From Clostridia bacterium (GTDB lineage: Bacteria > Bacillota > Clostridia > Christensenellales > Aristaeellaceae): a DNA stretch of 35,180 bases. This document shows, one piece after another, positions 15,980-24,118 of the stretch. The position numbers and the translations under genes were made by a program. The stretch covers positions 1 through 35,180 of the forward strand of contig JAFXDB010000099.1 of assembly GCA_017516305.1 (NCBI GenBank), read 5' to 3'. Position 1 is the first letter of the stretch, and each line of letters opens with the position of its first letter. The notes under the pieces are model-generated. The model saw nothing but the letters and a program-made list of their open reading frames with translations, had not been told where the DNA came from and did not search any database.

Positions 15980-16627
15980 TCAGGCGTCGGAGGCGTCCGG
16001 CCCGGCGGTACTTTCTGCATTCGCATCGGCTTTGTCGGCAGGCTGCAGGGCGGCCAGGCTGCGCTCCAACCCCAGAATCTGATCCATCAGGGCGGTGATG
16101 CGGCTGTTCTGGCGCAGGGCCTCCTCGCGCAGGGCGGCGTTTTCGGCCTGCAGCGTGTGCATGGAGGCGGTGGCCCGCAGGGCGTGACAGAGGGGATGGA
16201 GCATGGCGTCGGTGCGCAGGTCAATGACGCAGGTGCGGGCGCGGCGATCGGCATAGCGCATGCCCCCTGCGCTGGCGGAAAATGCGCCGGAGAAGGGGAT
16301 GATGCGCCCATCTGGCACAGGCGCCTCCTCCAGGGTGAAGAGGGCGGCGTAAACGCAGGCGATGGCGCTGTGATCCAACAGGTGAATGGTGGGCACCTCG
16401 CCGGTGACGATGGCGCGCAGGAGCCAGCAGTCGCCGTTGTGCCGGATGTCCTCCCGGATGGCGTCGGTCATGGCGGTCAGGTAGGACGTCAGCAGCTCCT
16501 CCTGCCGCAGGGAACGGGAATAAGCGGAGGCGAAATGATCGTAGGTGCTCCTGTCTCGCTGCACATTGACGGGCAGGTGATAGGTCTCATAAAGCCGGTA
16601 GGTGGCGTGATGAATGGGCTGGGGCAT
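15980..16627 (-). CDS. Uncharacterised protein with C-terminal coiled coil
   Basis: A 215-residue protein with no family I recognise. The first about 150 residues look like a compact cytoplasmic domain (WLLRAIVTGEVPTIHLLD, then GRIIPFSGAFSASAGGMRYADRRART). Residues about 155-195 form a heptad-rich helix (ALRATASMHTLQAENAALRE), and the last 20 residues are acidic and disordered. No signal peptide or membrane segment. AAGGAG precedes ATG 16627, and a TATAAT promoter lies upstream, so it appears to be a real monocistronic gene. A regulator or scaffold role would be a guess. Confidence 0.7.
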   Translation of the reverse strand: MPQPIHHATYRLYETYHLPVNVQRDRSTYDHFASAYSRSLRQEELLTSYLTAMTDAIREDIRHNGDCWLLRAIVTGEVPTIHLLDHSAIACVYAALFTLEEAPVPDGRIIPFSGAFSASAGGMRYADRRARTCVIDLRTDAMLHPLCHALRATASMHTLQAENAALREEALRQNSRITALMDQILGLERSLAALQPADKADANAESTAGPDASDA

Positions 16628-16674
16628 GGCTGGGTCTCCTTCCGGGACGCTTCTTTTTCGGGTGTGCTGCAGCC

Positions 16675-16703
16675 ATTATAGCACAGCCGCGGCCCTTTGA
16701 AAA
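16675..16703 (-). promoter_or_regulatory. Promoter for the coiled-coil gene
   Basis: On the minus strand TATAAT (plus 16675-16680) with an extended TGC just upstream and a weak -35 (TTTCAA or TTTTCA, spacer 16-17). Confidence 0.65.
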
Positions 16704-16715
16704 GACGGGATGCGC

Positions 16716-16757
16716 AAAAAGCGCGCCCCGCACCGGTGAGGGCCGGACGGAGCGCGC
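16716..16757 (-). terminator. Terminator for the TlpA-like lipoprotein gene
   Basis: Minus-strand GCGCGCTCCG pairs with CGGGGCGCGC, followed by TTTTT (plus AAAAA at 16716-16720). Confidence 0.8.
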
Positions 16758-16766
16758 AGCGATGAT

Positions 16767-18524
16767 TTACTTGCGGGTGGCGGTGAAGGACATTTCGCCG
16801 CCCTCGACGGGGGCCAGGATGACGGTGTTGGTGTCGCCCTCGTACCCCTCGGGGAAGCGCAGGGCGTGGATCTCCCAGGCGTAGGGCGCGGAGGTGAAGG
16901 TCACCACGCCATTCTCGTCGGTGGTGTAGACCTGGCAGGTCTCCGCGTTGCAGACTTGAACCATCACGCCGGCGACGGGCTGGCCGTCCTGGTCGGCGTA
17001 CCTGATGATGTAGGTGGCCTCGGTCTGCACCTTAACAGCGTCGCCGGGCAGCGCGTCGGCGGCGGGCAGGGCGCCGTCGGCGTAGGTCCAGGTGCCCAGA
17101 CCGTTGTTGGTCACGAAGGCGTTGGCATTGGCCTCGTCCTTCAGGAAGATGACCATGACCATGTTGCTGCCGGTGGGATCAAGGTACATTGCCATGTAGC
17201 AGTAGGTGTAGCCGGTGGTCTCCATGGCGTCCACGCCGGTGGTGACGCTGTAGCCATTCCCGGTCACCGCGGCGGACAGGGGGGTGGTGACGCCGTCGAA
17301 GTAGGAGTAGAAGAAGGCGCCCTCGGGATCGACGTCGGCAGTGATGGTGGCGTCGAAGGTGGCGACGTCATCATTGATGATGTAACAGGTGGCGGGGCCG
17401 AAGGCGTTCATCAGGATACCGGCCTCGTCGGAGATGATGATTTCCCTTGCCCCCTGGTTGGTGACGGTCAGGGTGTTGGCCTCGGCCACAGGGTATGCGG
17501 GGTTGGCGGCCAGCGCGGCAGCAGCGGCGTCACCGCTGGCGACGGTCACGGAGTCAACCCAGATGGCGTCCTCGCCGCCGTCGGTCATCATGTCCTTGAC
17601 GTAGGACAGAGTCACCGTGTAATCGCCATCCGCCTCCACGGGGATGGCGTAGGTCATCCAGTCATGCTCGCCGCCGAAAATCTTGACGGGCTCGCCGTTC
17701 ACGGCGATCTCCAGCAGGTCGCAGCCAGCCTCGGTGGAGGTCTTGAAGGTGATGACGATGGCGTCGCCGGCCTTAGTGGTCACGGTGGTGTTGACTGCCG
17801 CGGCGGTGGAGCCATAGGCAGCGTTGGTGGAGGTCACGACGGTGCGGCCGTCCTTCTCCACGATGGCCATGGGCCAGGTGTACTCGTCCGCAGCGTTCGC
17901 AGCGGCGGCGACGTCCAGCGCGGAAGCCAGATCAGCCTCGGCGGCGGGAGCCACGTTGGGCTTCATTGGGGGGATGGCGGTCAGCACGGTGGACTCGGTG
18001 TAATCGTCGCCCACGAAGGCGTCAAACAGGCGGGTGAAGGAGCCCACGTCCGGCAGGGAACCGGCTTCCCAGAAGCAGATGCTGCCGAAGCGATCCACCA
18101 CGATGGTGGTGGGGATGGCGGAAACCTGAAGCTTATCGGCCATGCCCACGGTATCCTGGGCGACATAGAAGGTCATGCCCATGCTCTCCACGAACTCGGC
18201 CAGCACGTCGTCCGTGTCGGTGGGCTCGCAGGTCAGGGCGATGATGGCCACGTCCTCAGCATACTGGGTGTAGGCTTCCTGCATGAAGGGGAATTCGTTA
18301 CGGCAGGGGCCGCACCAGGTCGCCCAGATGTTGATCAGCACCATATCCTTCTCAGCCAGCAGCTCGTAGAGGGAAACGGTCTGGCCATCCCAGGTGGTGA
18401 CGGTGAAATCGTCGATCCTGCCGCCCAGGGTGTAGCTGCCGGGGGCTTCCTCGGCGACGGCGGCGCAGCTGCCCAGCATCAGCAGGGCCAGGACGAGTGC
18501 CAGCAGGGATTTGAGGTTCTTCAT
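16767..18524 (-). CDS. Exported TlpA-like thioredoxin with C-terminal beta-domains
   Basis: A 585-residue protein with a signal peptide carrying a likely lipobox (LMLGSC, C20). Residues about 33-170 form a TlpA/ResA-type thioredoxin domain with WATWCGPC (C71, C74) and the cis-proline segment SAIPTTIVV, expected to reduce or exchange disulfides outside the membrane. The remaining 400 residues include a carbohydrate-binding-module-like beta-domain (about 255-335), an unassigned beta-rich region, and a terminal prealbumin-like module (YIIRYADQDGQPVAGVMVQVC) as in surface proteins. It is divergently transcribed from the CXXC/NapH-TlpA pair and shares their presumed redox job. Strong promoter and AAAGGAGG upstream of ATG 18524. 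Confidence 0.88.
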   Translation of the reverse strand: MKNLKSLLALVLALLMLGSCAAVAEEAPGSYTLGGRIDDFTVTTWDGQTVSLYELLAEKDMVLINIWATWCGPCRNEFPFMQEAYTQYAEDVAIIALTCEPTDTDDVLAEFVESMGMTFYVAQDTVGMADKLQVSAIPTTIVVDRFGSICFWEAGSLPDVGSFTRLFDAFVGDDYTESTVLTAIPPMKPNVAPAAEADLASALDVAAAANAADEYTWPMAIVEKDGRTVVTSTNAAYGSTAAAVNTTVTTKAGDAIVITFKTSTEAGCDLLEIAVNGEPVKIFGGEHDWMTYAIPVEADGDYTVTLSYVKDMMTDGGEDAIWVDSVTVASGDAAAAALAANPAYPVAEANTLTVTNQGAREIIISDEAGILMNAFGPATCYIINDDVATFDATITADVDPEGAFFYSYFDGVTTPLSAAVTGNGYSVTTGVDAMETTGYTYCYMAMYLDPTGSNMVMVIFLKDEANANAFVTNNGLGTWTYADGALPAADALPGDAVKVQTEATYIIRYADQDGQPVAGVMVQVCNAETCQVYTTDENGVVTFTSAPYAWEIHALRFPEGYEGDTNTVILAPVEGGEMSFTATRK

Positions 18525-18562
18525 AATCGGTTATCCTCCTTTTCAGCGGATGAAGTGTATTC

Positions 18563-18591
18563 ATTATAGGCGCTGTGGGGAGGCCTGTCAA
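18563..18591 (-). promoter_or_regulatory. Consensus promoter for the TlpA-like gene
   Basis: On the minus strand TTGACA (plus 18586-18591), 17-base spacer, TATAAT (plus 18563-18568): a perfect sigma-A consensus. Confidence 0.92.
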
Positions 18592-18647
18592 GAAGAGCAG
18601 GAAAAAAAGCGTGCTTTCAAAAATTGTATTTGCGGTAGTTGATTGGC

Positions 18648-18676
18648 TTGTTTGCGTGTGCTGACTGTGATATACT
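18648..18676 (+). promoter_or_regulatory. Promoter for the CXXC membrane protein operon
   Basis: TTGTTT (18648-18653), 17-base spacer, TATACT (18671-18676), 38 bases before ATG 18715. Confidence 0.7.
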
Positions 18677-18714
18677 ACATGACAGGCAGATTTTATGCGA
18701 AGGGAAGGGTGACC

Positions 18715-19476
18715 ATGACCAGAATCCTGCCATGGATGCGCGGGGCGACGGCGCTGATGACGCTGCTGCTGGCGCTGCTCTTATGCTGGCAATGCATTGA
18801 TATTTATGCGGACGGCAACGCCGCGGACAACCTGGACGAGAACGGTGTGCATATCGCCCCCGTCTATACCATGGAGGATGTTGGCGGGCGGCTGATGTCG
18901 CTGGCGGTTCCGGCGGCGGCGTATGTGCTGCTGATCGCGGCGACGGCCATCATGCAGGCATTCGTGCCGCAGGAACGGGAATGCGCGGCCATGACGGCGG
19001 AGAACCGCCTGCGCCTGCAGAAGCGCCGCATCGGGGAGCTGCCCGCTCAGGCGCAGCAGGAGGAAGCGCTGCGCCGCAATATCCGCCTGGCGACGGCGGC
19101 GGTATTGACGCTCTGCGCGGTGATGGCGGGCTTTTTCCTGTTCGACGGCGCGAACTTTGTCTCCTGGGATCTGGAGGCTGTGATGGGGGCAATGCTGCTG
19201 CATGCGGCCCCGTGGGCGGCGATGGCGCTGTTGGCGGTGTATGTCGCCCTGCGCGCCTGCGATGCGAGCTTCATCAGGGAGTGCGAGGCGCTGAAGGGTC
19301 AGCCTGCCGGGAAGCCCGCCCCCCTTCAGGAGAGCGCCTTCCCCGCCTCTGTCCTGCGGGCTGACCTGTACGCGGCGGCCATGGTGTTCATCGTGCTGGG
19401 TGTGATGAACGGCGGCTTGTACGACGTGCTGGTGAAGGCCATCAATATCTGTACGGAGTGCATCGGCCTTGGGTAA
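18715..19476 (+). CDS. Membrane protein ending in a CD1871A-type CXXC motif
   Basis: A 253-residue protein with about five hydrophobic segments (near 8-28, 60-84, 120-145, 155-180 and 220-242) and a charged loop at 85-118. The last residues, VLVKAINICTECIGLG, match the C-terminal signature of the small clostridial CD1871A family of CXXC proteins, normally about 45 residues and found next to NapH-like ferredoxin membrane proteins. Here that tail ends a much longer protein. C246 and C249 could pass thiol electrons to the fusion protein encoded next, which overlaps by 8 bases. ATG 18715 follows GGGAAGGG; the upstream frame overlaps the promoter. Confidence 0.8.
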   Translation: MTRILPWMRGATALMTLLLALLLCWQCIDIYADGNAADNLDENGVHIAPVYTMEDVGGRLMSLAVPAAAYVLLIAATAIMQAFVPQERECAAMTAENRLRLQKRRIGELPAQAQQEEALRRNIRLATAAVLTLCAVMAGFFLFDGANFVSWDLEAVMGAMLLHAAPWAAMALLAVYVALRACDASFIRECEALKGQPAGKPAPLQESAFPASVLRADLYAAAMVFIVLGVMNGGLYDVLVKAINICTECIGLG

Positions 19477-21052
19477 GATGATCGGATGGATCAAGGCGCA
19501 CCTGCCCACCCAGCGCAGGCTGATCCAGCTTTACGCAGCGCTGCTGTACAACGCCCACGCCAAGGGCTTCATCACCGGCAACATTTACACCGGCAGCAGC
19601 AAGATTCTCTGCCTGCCGGGCTTCAACTGCTATTCCTGCCCCGGAGCAATCGGCGCGTGTCCGCTGGGCGCGCTGCAAAACGCGCTGGCGGCCTCCGGCA
19701 CCCGCGCTCCCATGTATGTGCTGGGTATTCTGATGCTCTTCGGCCTGACACTGGGCCGTACCATCTGCGGCTTCCTCTGTCCGGCGGGCCTGCTGCAGGA
19801 GTGGCTGCATAAGATCCCCACGCCCAAGGTGGGCAAGGGCCGCGTCACCCGCGCGCTCTCCTGGCTCAAGTATATCATTCTGGCTGTGTTCGTGGTCATC
19901 ATCCCGCTGTGGTACGCGCTTCAGAGGTACCCTGTACCGGCCTTCTGCAAGTACATCTGCCCCGTGGGCACCTTTGAGGGCGCGGTGGGGCTGCTCTCGA
20001 ACCCGGTCAATGAGGACAAGTTCTCCATGCTGGGCGTCCTCTTCACGCGCAAGTTTGTGATTCTGATCGCCATCGTCGCGGCGTGTATCTTCGTGTACCG
20101 TGCGTTCTGCCGCTTTCTGTGTCCGCTGGGGGCGATTTACGGCCTGTTTGCCAGGGTCGCGCTGATCGGCGTGAAGGTGGATGTGCCCAAGTGCACCGAC
20201 TGCGGCCGCTGCGTGGGCCACTGCCGGATGGACGTGAAGCGCGTGGGCGACCATGAGTGCATCCACTGCGGCGAGTGCATTGATGTGTGCCCCACCAAAG
20301 CCATTTCCTTCAAGGCGGGCAAGTATGTGCTGCACGGCCCGCAAATCGAAACGGCCTCCGCACCGCAGCAGAAGAAGATGTGCCGGAACCGCCGCTGGGC
20401 GTGGATTGCGGCGCTCCTGGTGCTGGCGGGCGCGCTGGCGTTCTTCAATCTGCCAGCCGGGCCTGTGACAGATCCCGTGCCGGAGACGGTGGTGAACAGC
20501 CTGCCCGTGGGCAAAGAGGTCGGCATGGCCGCGCCGGACTTCACCGTGCCCCTTTACGGCGGCGGGGAATTCACACTGAGCGAGCACCGGGGCAAGGTGG
20601 TCATCGTCAACTTCTGGGCGACGTGGTGCACGCCCTGCTGCCAGGAGCTGCCCCACTTTGACGAGCTGGTGGCTAACCACGGCGACGAGGTCGTGATCGT
20701 GGCCATCCACTCGGAGCTGGTGACGGACGATGTGGAGGGCTACCTTGCGGGCTTCAGCTACCGGATGCCCTTCGCGCTGGACGAGACCGGCGATGTGATC
20801 ACCTCCTTCGGCGGCTCGACCATGCTGCCCCAGACGATCGTCGTTGACGCGGACGGCGTGATCACCTACAACGCCGTGGGCTCGGTGACCTACGCCAAGC
20901 TGGAGAGCCTGCTGAAGGCTGCCCAGACCGGCGTGATGACCACCAACGCCGTGGAAGCTACGCCCGAGGCCACCGCCACCCCCGCGCCCACTGCGATGCC
21001 CGCGCCCACCAAGGCGCCCACCGTCCAGCGAGGCCCCGGCTTGTCCCGCTGA
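19469..21052 (+). CDS. NapH-type 4Fe-4S membrane protein fused to TlpA thioredoxin
   Basis: A 527-residue fusion. Residues 1 to about 300 are a polytopic NapH/YccM-like ferredoxin protein with CGFLCPAG, CKYICPVG and CRFLCPLG motifs and a two-cluster ferredoxin (CTDCGRCVGHC, CIHCGECIDVCP). After a membrane segment (WIAALLVLAGALAFF) comes a TlpA domain (about 345-495) with C387-T-P-C390 and the cis-Pro loop STMLPQTIV, then a Thr/Pro/Ala tail. It would carry electrons across the membrane to exported thiol proteins. The start is taken as TTG 19469 (GGAG 10 bases upstream, overlapping the previous gene); ATG 19478 is the alternative, three codons later. Confidence 0.9.
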   Translation: MGKMIGWIKAHLPTQRRLIQLYAALLYNAHAKGFITGNIYTGSSKILCLPGFNCYSCPGAIGACPLGALQNALAASGTRAPMYVLGILMLFGLTLGRTICGFLCPAGLLQEWLHKIPTPKVGKGRVTRALSWLKYIILAVFVVIIPLWYALQRYPVPAFCKYICPVGTFEGAVGLLSNPVNEDKFSMLGVLFTRKFVILIAIVAACIFVYRAFCRFLCPLGAIYGLFARVALIGVKVDVPKCTDCGRCVGHCRMDVKRVGDHECIHCGECIDVCPTKAISFKAGKYVLHGPQIETASAPQQKKMCRNRRWAWIAALLVLAGALAFFNLPAGPVTDPVPETVVNSLPVGKEVGMAAPDFTVPLYGGGEFTLSEHRGKVVIVNFWATWCTPCCQELPHFDELVANHGDEVVIVAIHSELVTDDVEGYLAGFSYRMPFALDETGDVITSFGGSTMLPQTIVVDADGVITYNAVGSVTYAKLESLLKAAQTGVMTTNAVEATPEATATPAPTAMPAPTKAPTVQRGPGLSR

Positions 21053-21059
21053 ATTCCTT

Positions 21060-21093
21060 CGCCCTTCCGCCCTGTGCCGGAGGGGCGCCTTTT
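21060..21093 (+). terminator. Terminator after the NapH-TlpA gene
   Basis: GCCCTTCCG (21061-21069) pairs with CGGAGGGGC (21078-21086), one G-U pair, followed by a TTTT run. Confidence 0.8.
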
Positions 21094-21094
21094 G

Positions 21095-21123
21095 TTGACA
21101 AGCACCGGCGATGCACCTATAAT
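21095..21123 (+). promoter_or_regulatory. Consensus promoter for 4-hydroxybutyrate dehydrogenase
   Basis: TTGACA (21095-21100), 17-base spacer, TATAAT (21118-21123): a perfect match to the sigma-A consensus, suggesting high expression. Confidence 0.93.
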
Positions 21124-21164
21124 GAAGACATCACCCCAAACGAATAAATCAGGAGGCGCACCCC

Positions 21165-22298
21165 ATGAAGCTGCTCCCCATTGTCCCCGCCATTGACGAA
21201 TTTGCTGACTTTGCTGCCTTCGCCAGGTCTTTTGCCCTTACGGAGCGGGATCTGATCTTCACCAGCGGCAGGACGTACCGCCGCTTTATCGCCCCCCTGC
21301 AGCTGCCCTGCGCGGTGCTCTTCCGCGAGGATTACGGCTCCGGCGAGCCCACCGACGGCGCGGTCAATGCCATGCTGGCCGCCCGGGACGGGGTGCATGC
21401 CCGCATCCCCGGCGGCGTCGGCCGCATCATTGCCATCGGCGGCGGCAGCGTGCTGGACATGGCCAAGGTGCTGGCCGTTGCGCCCCACGGCACGGCGGAC
21501 GTCAACGAGCTTTACCCCGATATGGCGAGCCTCGCCCGCCGGCATGAGCTGATTGCCCTGCCCACCACCTGCGGCACGGGGAGCGAAGTGACCAACATTT
21601 CCGTCATCTTCCGCACGGCCCTGAACACCAAGCATGGCCTTGTGGGCGATGCGCTCTATCCTGTCCATGCGGGGCTGGTTCCGGAACTGATGGACGGTCT
21701 GCCCTACGGGGTCTTTGCTGCCAGCGCCATCGACGCGCTGATCCACGCGGCCGAGTCCTTCCTGTCTCCGCTGGCGACGCAGGAGACCATGGCCCGCAGC
21801 TGCGAGGCCATCCGCGGCATCCTCACCGGCTTTGCGGCCGTGGCGGAGAACCGCGACGCGCTGCCGTCCCTGCATGGGCAGTTCCTGCGCAGCGCAACGG
21901 TGGCGGGGCTGGCCTTCGGCGCGGCGGGCTGCGGCCCGGTGCATGCGCTGTCCTTTGCCTTGGGCGGCAAGTACCATGTCCCTCACGGGGAGAGCTGCTA
22001 TCAGTACTTCCTGCCGGTGCTGCGCTATTACAAAGCCCGCCGCCCGGACGGCGAGCGTCTGCAGGAGCTGGAAGCCCTGCTGCGTGATGTTCTGCATGCG
22101 GAGGATGGCTTTGCGGCGCTGGCGGCGCTGCTGGAGCGCATCCTGCCCAGGAAGCCCATGTCCGCCTACGGGGCGGTGGAGGCCGATGCTGCCGCCTTCG
22201 CCCGCAGCACCATCGACAACCAGCAGCGCCTGCTGGCCCGCGCCTATGTGCCGCTGGACTACGAGGCGGCGCTGGCCATCGAGGAAGAATGCCTTTGA
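21165..22298 (+). CDS. 4hbD: 4-hydroxybutyrate dehydrogenase (iron-containing alcohol dehydrogenase)
   Basis: A 377-residue group III alcohol dehydrogenase, interconverting 4-hydroxybutyrate and succinate semialdehyde with NAD(H). The match to the Clostridium kluyveri enzyme is clear along its length: FARSFALTERDLIFT, GIGGGS-type nucleotide loop (AIGGGSVLDMAK), PTTCGTGSEVTNIS, SAIDALIHAAESFLSP, GGKYHVPHGE and the C-terminal TIDNQQRLLARAYVPL. The metal ligands lie in the DALIH and HALS/HVPHGE segments. It is cytoplasmic and part of succinate-to-butyrate type fermentation; the other enzymes of that route are not in the window. AGGAGG precedes ATG 21165, under a consensus promoter. Confidence 0.9.
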   Translation: MKLLPIVPAIDEFADFAAFARSFALTERDLIFTSGRTYRRFIAPLQLPCAVLFREDYGSGEPTDGAVNAMLAARDGVHARIPGGVGRIIAIGGGSVLDMAKVLAVAPHGTADVNELYPDMASLARRHELIALPTTCGTGSEVTNISVIFRTALNTKHGLVGDALYPVHAGLVPELMDGLPYGVFAASAIDALIHAAESFLSPLATQETMARSCEAIRGILTGFAAVAENRDALPSLHGQFLRSATVAGLAFGAAGCGPVHALSFALGGKYHVPHGESCYQYFLPVLRYYKARRPDGERLQELEALLRDVLHAEDGFAALAALLERILPRKPMSAYGAVEADAAAFARSTIDNQQRLLARAYVPLDYEAALAIEEECL

Positions 22299-22299
22299 G

Positions 22300-22336
22300 G
22301 GAATTATGAATTCGGAATTCGGAATTTGAGGTGTGG
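22300..22336. repeat. Short GGAATTC-type iterations
   Basis: Between the dehydrogenase and the next gene there are successive GAATTCGGAATTCGGAATTT motifs (22308-22327), a small AT-rich island unlike its GC-rich surroundings. Confidence 0.6.
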
Positions 22337-22377
22337 GCGGCGTTGAAGGGTATGATGCTGTCAGTGCAGCAGCCAGA

Positions 22378-22421
22378 GGCTCCCCCTTGGGGGGAGCTGT
22401 CAGCGCAGCTGACTGAGAGGG
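22378..22421 (-). repeat. Single copy of the dispersed hairpin repeat
   Basis: On the minus strand this reads CCCTCTCAGTCAGC, TGCGCTGACAGCTCCCC, CCAAGGGGGAGCC, the same unit as at 7581-7710 but in the opposite orientation. It lies between two genes. Confidence 0.88.
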
Positions 22422-22456
22422 TCTTTCCCGCTGTCAGACTGATTGGAGGCGATATG

Positions 22457-23245
22457 ATGCAATTCACTGCCCGCATTGACCGACCAATGGGGAGTGCGCA
22501 TCCCAAACACCCTGACCTGATCTACCGTGTCAACTATGGCGAGATCGTGGGCGTTCCGGCCCTGGACGGGGACTGGCAGGATGTGTATGTCCTGGGGGTG
22601 GACGGGCCGGTGGCGGAATTCACCGGGGAGCGCATTGCCGTCATCCACCGCCGCGACGATGTGGAGGACAAGTGGGTGCTGGCGCCGGAGGGCATGCGCT
22701 TCACGGCGGAGGAGATCATGGCCGCCGTCCGCTTTCAGGAGCAGTACTTCGATTCGTATGCCGTGATGGAGGAGGACGCGCCGGAAAGCATCGTCATCCG
22801 CCGGGTGGACGAAGCCCTGCTGGACGCTGCCCTGGCTATCCGCCTGGACTGCCTGCGGGAGGTGTTTTCCTGCGGCCCGGAGCATGACTTTTCCCCGGAA
22901 TTCATCGCAGCCACGGCGGATTTCCTGCGCACGGCTGACCAGGTGACCCTGCTGGCCATGGACGGGGAGACGCCCGTGGCTTGTGCGACGCTGTGCTTCA
23001 AATGGTACATCCCCACGCCCGGGCATCCCACGGGGCGGCGCGCGCACCTGATGAATGTCTGCACCGCGCCCGGATACCGCCGCCGGGGCCTGGCGAAGCG
23101 GCTGGTGATGACCCTGCAGGCCATCGGGAAAAAACGCGGCGTGACGGAGATCACCCTGGACGCCACCGATGAGGGCCGCAGGCTCTACGAAAGCATGGGA
23201 TACCGGACCAGCGACGAGGCCATGTATCTGGATATCGGAAGGTAA
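22457..23245 (+). CDS. Pyrophosphatase-like domain fused to GNAT acetyltransferase
   Basis: A 262-residue fusion. Residues 1 to about 100 resemble the short family I inorganic pyrophosphatases of Clostridia: DRPMGSAHPKH, YRVNYGEI, DGDWQDVYVLGV (matching the DGDPxDV metal motif) and RRDDVEDKWV. Residues about 112-262 form a GNAT N-acyltransferase with NVCTAPGYRRRGLAKRL, the acetyl-CoA pyrophosphate loop, and a closing YESMGY. Substrates are unknown. GGAGG at 22445-22449 gives the best spacing to ATG 22457; ATG 22454 is only 4 bases from it. The TauE gene begins 9 bases later, so the two form an operon. Confidence 0.87.
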   Translation: MQFTARIDRPMGSAHPKHPDLIYRVNYGEIVGVPALDGDWQDVYVLGVDGPVAEFTGERIAVIHRRDDVEDKWVLAPEGMRFTAEEIMAAVRFQEQYFDSYAVMEEDAPESIVIRRVDEALLDAALAIRLDCLREVFSCGPEHDFSPEFIAATADFLRTADQVTLLAMDGETPVACATLCFKWYIPTPGHPTGRRAHLMNVCTAPGYRRRGLAKRLVMTLQAIGKKRGVTEITLDATDEGRRLYESMGYRTSDEAMYLDIGR

Positions 23246-23254
23246 GTGGAGAAG

Positions 23255-23983
23255 ATGGACATCTATCTGTGGATGCTGGCTGTGCTGGTCGGCTATTTTG
23301 TCAAGGGCATTGCGGGCATCGGCAACACCCTGGTGGTGACCGCCGCCATGACCTGGACGCGCACCAATCAGCAGATCACCCCCGTCGAGCTGCTGCTGTG
23401 CGTACCCACCAATCTGCTGCTGGCCTGGAAAAACCGCCGCCACATCGACTGGCGGCTGACCATCCCGCCCCTTTGCATGGTGCTGGCGGGGGACGTGGTG
23501 GGTGTGCTGCTGCTGAAGAATGCGGACGTCACGGCGCTCAAGGGCGTTTTCGGCGTGGTGCTGATCCTGCTGGGTGCGGAGATGCTCTGGCGGGAGCTGC
23601 GGGGCACGGCCTCGCTCAGGAAGCCCCACCCGGTCACGCTGTGGATGCTGGGGATTTCCGCCGGCGTGCTGTGCGGTCTGTTTGGCGCGGGAGCGCTGCT
23701 GGCGGCCTATTTTGCCCGCGTCACCCGGGATGACAAGGTCTACAAGGGCAGCATGTGCCTCATCTTCGCGCTGGAGAACATCTTCCGCGTCATCGTTTGC
23801 AGCGCAACGGGTCTGCTGACCCTGGAGACGGTCAGAATTGCCGCCATCCTGGCGCTGCCGATGCTCGCGGGCCTCTTCGCAGGCATGAAGCTCTCCGGGA
23901 AAATGAACGCCCGTACCATGCGTATCGTCATCATCGTGATGCTGATGGTCTCCGGGCTGCCGCTGGTGCTGGCGAATCTGTGA
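23255..23983 (+). CDS. TauE/SafE-family membrane exporter
   Basis: A 242-residue polytopic protein with about seven or eight hydrophobic segments in two similar halves. The N-terminal GYFVKGIAGIGNTLVVTAAM and the later GISAGVLCGLFGAGALLAAYF are the paired glycine-rich motifs of the TauE/SafE (DUF81) family, which exports sulfite, sulfoacetate and other small organic anions. The substrate is not evident. I prefer ATG 23255 (GGAAGG 12 bases upstream); GTG 23246 directly follows the preceding stop and is too close to that site. Likely co-transcribed with the pyrophosphatase-GNAT gene. Confidence 0.88.
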   Translation: MDIYLWMLAVLVGYFVKGIAGIGNTLVVTAAMTWTRTNQQITPVELLLCVPTNLLLAWKNRRHIDWRLTIPPLCMVLAGDVVGVLLLKNADVTALKGVFGVVLILLGAEMLWRELRGTASLRKPHPVTLWMLGISAGVLCGLFGAGALLAAYFARVTRDDKVYKGSMCLIFALENIFRVIVCSATGLLTLETVRIAAILALPMLAGLFAGMKLSGKMNARTMRIVIIVMLMVSGLPLVLANL

Positions 23984-24118
23984 GGGGGTTATCCGGTCTG
24001 TTGGAAGGTCACAGCGCGGCGCCATGGGTGACCGGAAATGCGTGAAAAGGGTCGTGCCGCAGGGGCGGGCATGTCGCCTGCGTCCCTCAATACACTGCGA
24101 CGGAAGCGGGCGTCAAAA

